In this document: one piece after another, positions 8,922 through 16,005 of the stretch
Numbering within the stretch: position 1 is the first letter of the stretch
Layout: every line of letters begins with the position of its first letter
Origin: Saliterribacillus persicus
Lineage (GTDB): Bacteria > Bacillota > Bacilli > Bacillales > Amphibacillaceae
NCBI RefSeq assembly: GCF_003337485.1
Contig: NZ_QPJJ01000004.1
Span: 220,605-284,604 of the forward strand
Length of the DNA stretch: 64,000 nucleotides
Reading direction: 5' to 3'
Made by a program: the position numbers and the translations under genes
Notes under the pieces: model-generated
Databases searched by the model: none
What the model saw: the letters and a program-made list of their open reading frames with translations, nothing else
What the model was told of the DNA's origin: nothing

Positions 8922-9806
8922 TTGAGAAAAGTTGTCATTGCAGGTAGTTCTGGTTTTATTGGACGTTATTTAGTCAATAAATATGAAAGCTTGGGATATG
9001 ATGTACTCACCATATCTCGCAATGAACCTTCGATTACTTGGAACCATAAAGAAGAAATAATAGCTGCTTTAGAAAATGCAGATCTACTCATTAACCTTGC
9101 AGGTAAATCAGTTAATTGTAGATACAATGAAAAAAATAAACATGAAATATTAACGTCACGCACAGGCACAACCAAAATATTAGGCGATGCTATAAAGGCT
9201 TGTCAGAATCCCCCTGAACTTTGGATTAATTCCAGCACAGCAACGATCTATCGTCACGCAGAGGATCGTCCAATGACAGAAAAAGATGGGGAGATTGGAA
9301 CTGGATTTTCTGTAGACGTAGGGAAAAAGTGGGAGAAAGCCTTTTTTAGCTTTAACTTGCCAAATACGAGACAAATTGCATTAAGGCTTGCGATAGTACT
9401 TGGACCAAACGGTGGCGTCATGACGCCTTATAAAAATTTAGTAAAACTTGGACTGGGTGGGAAACATGGAACAGGCAAGCAGATGTTTAGTTGGATTCAT
9501 ATTGAAGACTTAAGCAGAAGTATAGACTTTGTACATGATAGAAAAAATTTAGAGGGTGTGTTTAATTGTTCCAGTCCTAACCCTGTTACAAATCAAGAAT
9601 TTATGCGCCAATTAAGAGATGTGATGAAGAAGAACTATGGCTTACCGGCTAATAAATGGATGCTAGAGGCAGGAGCAATTGCACTTCGAACAGAAACCGA
9701 GCTTTTATTAAAAAGTCGCTGGGTAGTTCCAGAAAGGTTAATACAGGTTGGTTTTACATTCGCTTTTCCAACTATCAGAGAAACCTTCGTAGATCTTACT
9801 AGGTGA
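8922..9806 (+). CDS. NAD(P)-dependent sugar-nucleotide epimerase-like protein (TIGR01777 family, YfhF-like)
   Basis: 294-residue short-chain dehydrogenase/epimerase-type Rossmann protein. The dinucleotide loop GSSGFIGRYL is at about residues 8-17, NLAGKSV follows, and the segment GPNGGVMTPYKNLVKLGLGG matches the TIGR01777 family (B. subtilis YfhF, E. coli YfcH), whose substrate is not established. It starts with TTG at 8922 after AAGGAAGAGGTG. It is divergent from the niacin operon, and its product would be cytosolic. Family call secure, function open. Confidence 0.85.
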   Translation: MRKVVIAGSSGFIGRYLVNKYESLGYDVLTISRNEPSITWNHKEEIIAALENADLLINLAGKSVNCRYNEKNKHEILTSRTGTTKILGDAIKACQNPPELWINSSTATIYRHAEDRPMTEKDGEIGTGFSVDVGKKWEKAFFSFNLPNTRQIALRLAIVLGPNGGVMTPYKNLVKLGLGGKHGTGKQMFSWIHIEDLSRSIDFVHDRKNLEGVFNCSSPNPVTNQEFMRQLRDVMKKNYGLPANKWMLEAGAIALRTETELLLKSRWVVPERLIQVGFTFAFPTIRETFVDLTR

Positions 9807-9830
9807 GTACGCCCTTTTTATGCTTACCCA

Positions 9831-9860
9831 TTTACTTTGGATGCATATTTAGTATATAAT
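9831..9860 (+). promoter_or_regulatory. promoter of candidate antitoxin RNA
   Basis: TTTACT (9831-9836) and a perfect TATAAT (9855-9860) with an 18-bp spacer, reading toward the short RNA that ends at about 9955. Confidence 0.6.
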
Positions 9861-9866
9861 AAAAGT

Positions 9867-9955
9867 AGAATATGGAGAGAACGCGAGAGGAAACTCCCCT
9901 CACGTTCCATGGGTATTACGTAGATCGTCGCTTGGCAGAGCGACGGTCTTTTTTG
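9867..9955 (+). ncRNA. candidate antisense antitoxin RNA of a type I toxin-antitoxin pair
   Basis: A transcript of about 90 nt is predicted from a TATAAT promoter to a strong terminator (stem GATCGTCGCT / AGCGACGGTC at 9923-9948, then six Ts). A second hairpin (GAACGCGAGAGG / CCCCTCACGTTC, 9878-9909) forms its 5' half. It is fully complementary to the last 40 bases of the opposing small toxin ORF and its 3' UTR. This tail-to-tail overlap is the layout of B. subtilis txpA/RatA, bsrG/SR4 and bsrE/SR5. It contains no good ORF. Confidence 0.65.
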
Positions 9956-10050
9956 TTGTGCCGCTTGAAATGCAAAAGTGCGGTTACTAAATTAATAACC
10001 GCAACTAAAATGCTTATGCCAACGGCTACTAACGCAAGTACCACTTCCAT
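9916..10050 (-). CDS. small membrane toxin, holin-like, type I TA
   Basis: 44-residue peptide starting MEVVLALVAVGISILVAV. One hydrophobic helix (residues 2-27) is followed by a strongly basic tail (KRHNKKDRRSAKRRST), matching the general shape of type I membrane toxins annotated as putative holin-like toxins. AAAGGGGGTGG lies just before the ATG. An extended -10 promoter with a perfect LexA box precedes it, and a convergent antisense RNA overlaps its 3' end. Expected to insert in the membrane and depolarise it when made in excess. Role inferred from architecture; the reading frame, ribosome site and antisense layout are direct observations. Confidence 0.75.
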   Translation of the reverse strand: MEVVLALVAVGISILVAVINLVTALLHFKRHNKKDRRSAKRRST

Positions 10051-10083
10051 ACCTACCACCCCCTTTCTTTAGAGGGTAATTTT

Positions 10084-10112
10084 ATTATATCACAACAAGA
10101 ACATACGTTCTA
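10084..10112 (-). promoter_or_regulatory. promoter of small toxin gene
   Basis: On the minus strand TATAAT (10089-10084) is preceded by TGA, giving an extended -10. TAGAAC lies 17 bp upstream as a weak -35 overlapped by the LexA box. Confidence 0.65.
10099..10110. promoter_or_regulatory. LexA (SOS) box over the toxin promoter
   Basis: GAACATACGTTC is a perfect GAAC-N4-GTTC palindrome and fits the Bacillus LexA/DinR consensus GAACRNRYGTTY. It covers the -35 region of the toxin promoter, so LexA binding would repress the toxin until DNA damage. Confidence 0.75.
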
Positions 10113-10233
10113 GTTTAAAATAGTAATTCCTACTTTTGTCCGAGATTAGAAAAATTCACATTTCCTTCTCCTTTAGAGAAACAATTACTTTTCCTTAAAA
10201 TGCAGCCCAAAAAATTTTATATTTATAGTACAA

Positions 10234-10269
10234 AAATAAGACCTTTTCCAAATAGAAAAGGTCTTATTT
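10234..10269 (-). terminator. bidirectional terminator after TraB-family gene
   Basis: Perfect 15-bp stem AAATAAGACCTTTTC / GAAAAGGTCTTATTT with a 6-nt loop, 28 bp past the stop codon at 10297. Confidence 0.8.
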
Positions 10270-10296
10270 AACAACGATAAGATTGAATCCAAATTT

Positions 10297-11466
10297 TTAT
10301 AAATTATCAATAAACAAACGAATTACATCTGTTCCGGCAATGATTGTACCTAATGAGCTTCCTAAATTAGCAAACACAATAATAAGCAACACTCGTGTGA
10401 CTTTGTTTTTCCAAAAGCCCTTTACTGTAAATACATCTTCAGACAATGTTTCAAAATCGGATACTTGTGGCTTCTTAACGTATGCTTGAACAAAACCAGC
10501 AAACCATCCAGCAGCCATCAATGGATTTAAAGATGTGATCGGCGCAGCAATTAGAGCAGTTAAAACAGCTAACGGATGACCTAACGCTAAAATAACTCCA
10601 AGTGCTGAAAAACCACCATTCCATAACAACCAGCTTGTTACCTGTTGCCATCCAGCTACAGGATTGGCCATAAAGGTATACGTCATTAATGCGATAATAA
10701 CAAACGGAATGGACCATCCAATTATTTTAGGCCATTTTGACTTAGGCGGCACGGTAGATAACGCCTTCAAGTCATGTTCCTTGTGAATCTCTTCCATTAT
10801 ACCTGGAACATGCGCTGCCCCTAATACAGCTACAATCTTTTCTCCTTTAGCTTCTTTTATTTTTTGAGCTAAATACTGATCTCGTTCATCAATAAGAGGT
10901 TTTTTAAGTCTTGGAAAAGTTTCCGTAAATTCACTTAGCATACTATGAATAGAATCCTGTGATTTCATTTTTTCTAAATCTTCCTCTGAAATGGTTTCTT
11001 TAGAAAAAACGCCTCCGATAACTTGTGTCAAAAGCATTAATTTACCCTTAAAGCCTACTCCACCCCAAATGCGCGCAAACGTTATTTGAATGTTTCGGTC
11101 AGCTAATACGAGATCTGCTCCGATTTCCTCTGCCGATTTAATACCTTGAATCATTTCCTCTCCAGCTTTAATACCAAATTGCTTAGCAATACGTTTTTGA
11201 AAAGAAGAAATGGCTAAATTCATCAGCAAAAGAGTGGCTTTCTTTTCTTTGATCACTTGGAATATGTCCATATTCTTCCAACGATTATCATCTTTAATTG
11301 CTTGAAACCTTTGTTCATCCAGTTCAATACAAACCGCGTTTGGTTGTTCCTTTTCGATAACTTCTTTTACTTGTTCTGCACTATGCTTAGATACATGTGC
11401 TGTACCCACTAAAATATATTCCTTACCGTTATTTGAAATTCTCGTGATATTCTGATTTTCGTCCAT
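10297..11466 (-). CDS. TraB/PrgY-family membrane protein
   Basis: 389 residues. The N-terminal soluble TraB domain carries paired motifs GTAHVS (about residues 22-27) and GAAHVPG (about 217-223), with CIELDEQRF between them. The C-terminal third has about four hydrophobic segments. Enterococcal TraB/PrgY shuts down pheromone signalling and related proteins are proposed peptidases, but the role in bacilli is not known. Monocistronic, with its own terminator. Confidence 0.85.
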   Translation of the reverse strand: MDENQNITRISNNGKEYILVGTAHVSKHSAEQVKEVIEKEQPNAVCIELDEQRFQAIKDDNRWKNMDIFQVIKEKKATLLLMNLAISSFQKRIAKQFGIKAGEEMIQGIKSAEEIGADLVLADRNIQITFARIWGGVGFKGKLMLLTQVIGGVFSKETISEEDLEKMKSQDSIHSMLSEFTETFPRLKKPLIDERDQYLAQKIKEAKGEKIVAVLGAAHVPGIMEEIHKEHDLKALSTVPPKSKWPKIIGWSIPFVIIALMTYTFMANPVAGWQQVTSWLLWNGGFSALGVILALGHPLAVLTALIAAPITSLNPLMAAGWFAGFVQAYVKKPQVSDFETLSEDVFTVKGFWKNKVTRVLLIIVFANLGSSLGTIIAGTDVIRLFIDNL

Positions 11467-11564
11467 GAATTGATCCTTTCTTTTACAGACTCTACCTTAT
11501 AGTATAGCGCATTCTAAGCAAAAAAGTTAGGTGGGAATCTTTAATAAAAAAATTTTTAAATATA

Positions 11565-11594
11565 TGGTTTAAAAATCGGAAAGCGTGGTATAAT
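11565..11594 (+). promoter_or_regulatory. promoter of structured RNA
   Basis: TATAAT at 11589-11594 with TGG immediately before it (extended -10 TGnTATAAT); the -35 region (TGGTTT) is weak. Confidence 0.6.
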
Positions 11595-11599
11595 ACTAT

Positions 11600-11997
11600 T
11601 ACAAGGTGAAACACGGTTGATAGGAAAGATAATCAATCGATGAAATGCACAGCCTTGGCGGAAAATTAGCTTGGCTGACGATAAAAACTCGTCAGGAACA
11701 ATGAAAGTGGAAGTTCCGTTCACGAAAGTATTTTGTAATTTGTAAGTGATTTTGTGAAAGTGCAAGTGAAACTAACTGCTTTAGCTAGTCATTGCATGAA
11801 ATGAATGCAGAAGAAAGATTTTGTATCGCAGTTAGCCGATTCAAACTGCAAGAGACGGGTTTATTATTCGTCAGAGAAGAAACAGTTTGGTTTTTTAGAA
11901 ATTGAATAGGAAATGTAATAAATTTTCCGCGTGCATCCCTTAGTATTGGGAACGGAGAAAAGCATGGTCCAGTATGGAGCATGCTTTTTCCGTTTTT
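11600..11997 (+). ncRNA. candidate structured non-coding RNA, about 400 nt, unknown family
   Basis: Transcribed region bounded by an extended -10 promoter and a strong terminator, with no ORF. It is rich in local inverted repeats: CAGCC/GGCTG (11650, 11673), CTGACG/CGTCAG (11675, 11690), GGAAC/GTTCC (11695, 11713), TTCACGAAA/TTTTGTGAA (11719, 11750), CTAACTGC/GCAGTTAG (11772, 11828) enclosing TGCAT/ATGCA, CAAACTG/CAGTTTG (11842, 11883) enclosing GACG/CGTC, and GGAAA/TTTCC. The first two stems are mutually exclusive. I do not recognise RNase P, tmRNA, SRP, 6S or a known riboswitch core. The gene downstream points the other way, so it is not a 5' leader. Confidence 0.6.
11953..11997 (+). terminator. 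terminator of structured RNA, likely shared with convergent gene
   Basis: CGGAGAAAAGCATG pairs with CATGCTTTTTCCG across a 13-nt loop, followed by TTTTT. It also lies just downstream of the minus-strand SRPBCC gene. Confidence 0.8.
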
Positions 11998-12001
11998 AAT
12001 A

Positions 12002-12523
12002 CTATTTTTGATTTATTTCCTCAAGATACTCATCTAATTTTTCAAACTGTGAACTTACACCTTCTAAAACACCCATCTCTATCAATTTCTTTAGCTCTTC
12101 TTTTGATTGAAACGTATTTTCCATTACAATTTTCGATTGACTGCCAAGATCATAAAAGTAAGCCGCTATTTCCATCCCAGGCAACGCTTGATTTATATCA
12201 CCATTTTGATCGGAAAAATAATCATGATAGACAATCCTTTCATTCCTTACTATCTCTTGATAAACCGCCTTACCCCAAGAGATTTCCCCATACCAGTCAC
12301 TTTGTTCTTGATCAATACACTCCATGCCATAGTGCCATACACCGGTTGAGGCAAAATCAAAGTGGTGATTTTTGGTCTTCCATCCTTTCGGTCCCCACCA
12401 ATTTTCCAAATGATTTGATTCTGAGAAAACTTGAAACAAAAGTTGTTTTGGCGCATTGAAAGTCCGTTCAACAATTAGTTTGTTGTTTTCGATCACATGC
12501 TTTTGCACATTGCTTTCACTCAT
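12002..12523 (-). CDS. SRPBCC (AHSA1-like) domain protein
   Basis: 173 residues of a START/Bet v 1-like fold. ERTFNAPKQLLFQVFSESNH leads into ENWWGPKGW, the hallmark of the AHSA1/activator-of-Hsp90-like group common in bacilli. The predicted cavity binds a hydrophobic ligand; function unassigned. The ATG at 12523 is chosen because GGGAGGGATTTTA precedes it; a longer frame to 12553 lacks a ribosome site. It ends 5 bases from the convergent RNA terminator. Confidence 0.85.
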   Translation of the reverse strand: MSESNVQKHVIENNKLIVERTFNAPKQLLFQVFSESNHLENWWGPKGWKTKNHHFDFASTGVWHYGMECIDQEQSDWYGEISWGKAVYQEIVRNERIVYHDYFSDQNGDINQALPGMEIAAYFYDLGSQSKIVMENTFQSKEELKKLIEMGVLEGVSSQFEKLDEYLEEINQK

Positions 12524-12593
12524 TAAAATCCCTCCCAAACATTTATTTATCACTCATGTATATTATTTACTTTTGTATATTCGCTCTTTTATC

Positions 12594-12623
12594 AAAAAAT
12601 CCTTCTAACTAATATAGAAGGAC
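12594..12623 (-). terminator. terminator of the small membrane-protein operon
   Basis: TCCTTCTA / TAGAAGGA stem with an 8-nt loop, minus strand running into TTTTTT. Confidence 0.75.
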
Positions 12624-12639
12624 GGAAGTAATGCCATTA

Positions 12640-13086
12640 TTATTTTCTGCTTTTCATTTTTTCTAATATTTTATAATCTTCGCTCTTTGAAATTGGTATA
12701 GAATGCACCTTCGCAAATTCAATTAGGTCATTGTAGACGCTCTCAGGTCTGAAACCATAAATTCTCACATTTAATTTATTTTTCACCTTTATTGAGGTAC
12801 CCTTTGCAGCCCAATTAACCCGCTTGAATTTCATCTGTTTGATGTTATCGGATTTTATTACTTGTTGATATATAGGTAATTTAAATAAGAGTAAACGATA
12901 TGTCAAGGAATCCTTTTTTAAAACAAGTTCAAATTTTATTAAAATCGCTACCAAGATAAAGATAGTTATACATATCTGCATGATCCACAGTTCTTTCATG
13001 TTGAAGCTTATCATAATGAATTGAAACAGCATCAATAAAAACAAAAAAATCAATGGTTTTCTATGTTTTCGGCTGTGATATATCAT
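12640..13086 (-). CDS. small membrane protein with PH-like C-terminal domain
   Basis: 148 residues: two hydrophobic segments (about residues 10-30 and 33-55) followed by a soluble part with LTYRLLLFKLPIYQQVIKSD and WAAKGTSIKVKNKL, which looks like a bacterial PH-like (YcxB/YdbT) barrel. Its ATG overlaps the stop of the upstream gene (13083-13086), so the two are coupled. No function can be given. Confidence 0.65.
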   Translation of the reverse strand: MIYHSRKHRKPLIFLFLLMLFQFIMISFNMKELWIMQICITIFILVAILIKFELVLKKDSLTYRLLLFKLPIYQQVIKSDNIKQMKFKRVNWAAKGTSIKVKNKLNVRIYGFRPESVYNDLIEFAKVHSIPISKSEDYKILEKMKSRK

Positions 13087-13517
13087 CTAGGCATCATCCA
13101 AAAAAAATCAGTCAAAATCATAGAAGAGAAAAAGAGTATGATAAATATTAATTGACTTATCGTGAAAATATAATCTCTTCTATTCTCAGCAAATTTCCAT
13201 TCCATATAAGCACGAGCTCCTTCCAGTACTACAACAAACACGATCATAACAAACCAAATTTCTAGATACCACTTAACATTTCTAAAATCTACACTTACCT
13301 TATACGTGTACGATAGCAGTAATAAAAACATAAAAGTAATACGAATCGCCCAATCGATGATCTTATGTTGTTTATTTATGTGATTATAAGAAAATAATTT
13401 CTTTTTCTCTACTTTTAGCCAGTGCCGCATAACATTATTATACATATATAACAATATTCCGAAACTGACAAGAACGAAGCCCGCTTTCCACAGCAATTCT
13501 GAATCAATATAGAACAA
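13083..13517 (-). CDS. DUF4181-type membrane protein
   Basis: 144 residues from a TTG at 13517, with about four transmembrane segments and the motif EGARAYMEWKF seen in DUF4181 proteins, which commonly occur in small bacillus membrane operons. The frame extends to ATGATG at 13538, but AGAAGAGGTGATCC lies inside that extension and is correctly spaced for the TTG, so the shorter form is preferred. Coupled to the downstream PH-like gene by a 4-base overlap. Confidence 0.65.
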   Translation of the reverse strand: MFYIDSELLWKAGFVLVSFGILLYMYNNVMRHWLKVEKKKLFSYNHINKQHKIIDWAIRITFMFLLLLSYTYKVSVDFRNVKWYLEIWFVMIVFVVVLEGARAYMEWKFAENRRDYIFTISQLIFIILFFSSMILTDFFWMMPR

Positions 13518-13572
13518 AGGATCACCTCTTCTCATCATTTATCAAATTTAATTTTTTCCATACACTAGCGTC

Positions 13573-13659
13573 TTATTTCTCTCGCTTTAAACTAACAAAT
13601 ATTAGAAATGAGATAAGGACAAAGAATACTACACCAACACCCAGCAAAAGATTCAACAC
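13573..13659 (-). CDS. 28-residue hydrophobic peptide
   Basis: GTG start at 13659 preceded by a perfect AGGAGG with 8-nt spacing. The peptide (LNLLLGVGVVFFVLISFLIF core, then SLKREK) is one membrane helix with a basic end. It lies 55 bp upstream of the DUF4181 gene on the same strand and could be first in that operon. No annotated family is recognised. Confidence 0.55.
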   Translation of the reverse strand: MLNLLLGVGVVFFVLISFLIFVSLKREK

Positions 13660-13680
13660 TAAAAACGCCTCCTGAAGTAT

Positions 13681-13725
13681 AAAAAAGAAATCGCATAACG
13701 TCCGACTAGCAAACGTTATGCGATT
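13681..13725 (-). terminator. terminator of yuaF-floT operon
   Basis: ATCGCATAACGT / ACGTTATGCGAT 12-bp stem; the minus strand continues TTTCTTTTTT. Confidence 0.8.
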
Positions 13726-13788
13726 CTTAGAACCCATAAAGGCTTTCATTTAGATTGCTATGGTGCGCTAATCATTTAAGATGTAGTG

Positions 13789-15243
13789 TTAGTTTTGTTG
13801 ATTTTCTGTAAGCTCCGTATTTTCAGTAGCAGATGCTAACCCTTCCTTAATCTTCGCTTCATTCTTTGAAGCTACTTTATCTAGCATCCCTTTTAAATCG
13901 ACACCTGAGACGTCCTGCAGTGTTTCAGGTAACTGACTCATTAATTTTGTTACATAACTACTCATGCGCGTTGCTCCGTCACCATCGCCATTTCCTGTAT
14001 CCACAACAGTTACTTTATCAATCGCACGAACTGGATCTGCAATTTTACCAGCAAACTCTGGTAACATCTTAATGATCATCTCAAGGATAGCCGCTTCTCC
14101 GTATTTCTCCATTGCTTCCGCAATTTTTTCTTTTGCTGCCGCTTCAGCTAGACCTTTTTGACGAATGGCATCTGCTTCTGCCTCACCATCTAAGCGAATC
14201 TGAGCCGCCTCTGCCTCAGCTTGTTTGACACGCGTTACTTTATCCCCTTCTGCTTTTTGTTCTGTTGCATAACGCTCTGCTTCTGCTTTTTTAGAAATTT
14301 CCGCTTCATATTGCTTTTGTTTACGCAGAACTTCCTTTTCATCAATTTCAATTTGCTTATTCTTTTCTACCAGTTGAATTTGCATTTCTTCTTCTTTTAC
14401 CTGTTGCTCAGATTTTGCCCCTTGGAGCTTATAGGCCATGTCGGCTTCCGCTTTAGCTGTATCTTGCTCACGCTTATATGTGGCAACTTTTAATTCTTTC
14501 TCCTTGGTTGACTCTGCAATTTGCGTTTCACTTAATAACTCAGCGCCCTTTCCTTCACGTTCTGCTTCTGCCTTTTTAATTCTGGAATCACGCATCGCAT
14601 TAGCTTCAGCAATTTGGGCATCTCTTTTTACTTCTGCAATCCGCGGTTTACCTAATGCTTCTAAATAGCCATTTTCATCCTGGACATCTTTTATGGTAAA
14701 CGATACAATTTGAAGCCCCATTTTCTTCAAATCAACTGCAGCTTGTGTTTGGACTTCTTGTGCAAATCGTTCACGATTTTTATATATTTCTTCTACAGTC
14801 ATCGTGCCTAATATGGCTCTTAAATGGCCTTCTAAAACCTCTTGTGCTTCTTTTCGCAGCTCAGAGTTATCCTTCCCTAAAAATTGTTCACCTGCAGTAG
14901 CAATTCCTTCTGTAGTACTTTGCACCTTAATGATAGCCGTACCATCAGCCATGACAGGCACACCATTTTCGGTATAAACATTCGGTGTAGAAATATCTAA
15001 GCTGTGAGATCTTAAGCTAATGTTCTCTTTTTGTTGAAAAATAGGTAGTATAAATGCCCCGCCACCTCGCACAATTTTTATCCCGGAGCCATCATCTACC
15101 TTATGTACATTTTTACTTCCTAAAAAACTACCCGTTACGATCATAGCGTCATCTGCACCAACCGTTTTATAGCGAGCTGCAAATAAAATAGCAAATGCTA
15201 GAATAACAGCTACAATCACACCAACCACAATTAAAATATCCAT
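13789..15243 (-). CDS. floT: flotillin-like membrane scaffold protein FloT
   Basis: 484 residues. An N-terminal membrane-inserted hydrophobic segment (about residues 3-24) is followed by a PHB/SPFH domain and a long Glu/Ala/Lys-rich coiled coil (about 200-380) with EKEVLRKQKQYEAE and KAEAERYATEQKAEG repeats. FloT organises functional membrane microdomains and affects fluidity, secretion and cell-wall enzyme placement. It lies 18 bp after yuaF behind a SigW-type promoter, the same arrangement as yuaF-yuaG in B. subtilis. The yuaI gene found there is absent here. Confidence 0.96.
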   Translation of the reverse strand: MDILIVVGVIVAVILAFAILFAARYKTVGADDAMIVTGSFLGSKNVHKVDDGSGIKIVRGGGAFILPIFQQKENISLRSHSLDISTPNVYTENGVPVMADGTAIIKVQSTTEGIATAGEQFLGKDNSELRKEAQEVLEGHLRAILGTMTVEEIYKNRERFAQEVQTQAAVDLKKMGLQIVSFTIKDVQDENGYLEALGKPRIAEVKRDAQIAEANAMRDSRIKKAEAEREGKGAELLSETQIAESTKEKELKVATYKREQDTAKAEADMAYKLQGAKSEQQVKEEEMQIQLVEKNKQIEIDEKEVLRKQKQYEAEISKKAEAERYATEQKAEGDKVTRVKQAEAEAAQIRLDGEAEADAIRQKGLAEAAAKEKIAEAMEKYGEAAILEMIIKMLPEFAGKIADPVRAIDKVTVVDTGNGDGDGATRMSSYVTKLMSQLPETLQDVSGVDLKGMLDKVASKNEAKIKEGLASATENTELTENQQN

Positions 15244-15261
15244 GTGTACCCTCCTCCAAAA

Positions 15262-15786
15262 TTATAAGTCGATTAATTCAGAAACATACAGAAGCTGATC
15301 TTTAACCTCTACCACTACAACTCTTGTTCCTTGTTTAATTTCCTTTTGATCAAAGCTAAGAGCTGTCTCATTGCGACTTCCATTTGTGGAACTAATAAAA
15401 ACTTCTCCCATCCCATTAGCAGGAATGGTGGTAATTACCTCTCCAACCTTTCCTTCTAGATCATTTACTGAAATAGAAGTAGAAGATTCTGCATTAGACA
15501 TCGGAATAACTAGAAAAAAATAAATCAAAACATATGCGCCAATACCAAATAATACACTAATTAACAATACATAAATTGTATTTAAAGATGTGTATTTTGT
15601 TAGTATGACACCAGCACCACCTACGACCGACAACGTTCCAAATAATAATAACGGATTCAATAATTCCCCGATACCATCAAATATACTGTCTAATAATCCA
15701 TCTAACACATTTCCAAGAAGTAAAGAAATAATTGCAAACCCAAGACTCCCCCACAGTAACCACCAATAAATATCAACTATTCCAAT
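15262..15786 (-). CDS. yuaF: NfeD-family membrane protein YuaF, probable ATT start
   Basis: NfeD-type partner of FloT: hydrophobic N-terminal half and a C-terminal OB-fold (residues about 97-174). The first ATG/GTG/TTG in frame is GTG at 15708, which would give 148 residues and cut off a clearly membrane-like segment (GIVDIYWWLLWGSLGFAI). The frame is open to an ATT at 15786 preceded by AAGGGAGTGAG, and only TGA lies further upstream. Starting there gives 174 residues, the length I recall for B. subtilis YuaF. An ATT start, as known for infC, is the best reading; a sequence error is the alternative. Confidence 0.8.
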   Translation of the reverse strand: MGIVDIYWWLLWGSLGFAIISLLLGNVLDGLLDSIFDGIGELLNPLLLFGTLSVVGGAGVILTKYTSLNTIYVLLISVLFGIGAYVLIYFFLVIPMSNAESSTSISVNDLEGKVGEVITTIPANGMGEVFISSTNGSRNETALSFDQKEIKQGTRVVVVEVKDQLLYVSELIDL

Positions 15787-15825
15787 ATAAGCTCACTCCC
15801 TTCTTAAATGGTCTCTCATGATGTA

Positions 15826-15852
15826 TACGTAAGAAATAGATAAAAAGTTCCC
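15826..15852 (-). promoter_or_regulatory. SigW-type promoter of yuaF-floT
   Basis: On the minus strand GGGAAC (15852-15847) and CGTA (15829-15826) are 17 bp apart with a T-run after the -35, resembling the SigW consensus TGAAAC-N16/17-CGTA (two mismatches in the -35 hexamer). B. subtilis yuaFG is a known SigW target. Confidence 0.65.
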
Positions 15853-15939
15853 AAATTTATGTATTAAGTGATAATTACTTCCTAATTTAGCTATGTTCTC
15901 CTATATACAAACTTAAATTCAAAAAATGTTTAGAAAAAA

Positions 15940-15979
15940 ATAGAGAGAGAAAAAGTAATGAACTTTTCCTCTCTCTATT
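15940..15979 (-). terminator. terminator of YqcI/YcgG gene
   Basis: AATAGAGAGAG pairs with CTCTCTCTATT, with AAAAGT/ACTTTT extending the stem; directly past the stop codon side of the minus-strand gene. Confidence 0.75.
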
Positions 15980-16005
15980 TAATATTTTTAATTAGGTTAC
16001 AACTT

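Noticed and set aside
9872..10072. 66-codon plus-strand frame opposite the small toxin
   Set aside because: It is antisense to the toxin ORF, crosses a strong terminator at 9923-9954 and has no ribosome site.
11556..11982. Minus-strand frames over the structured RNA
   Set aside because: No ribosome sites and interrupted by stable hairpins of the plus-strand RNA; coding is unlikely.
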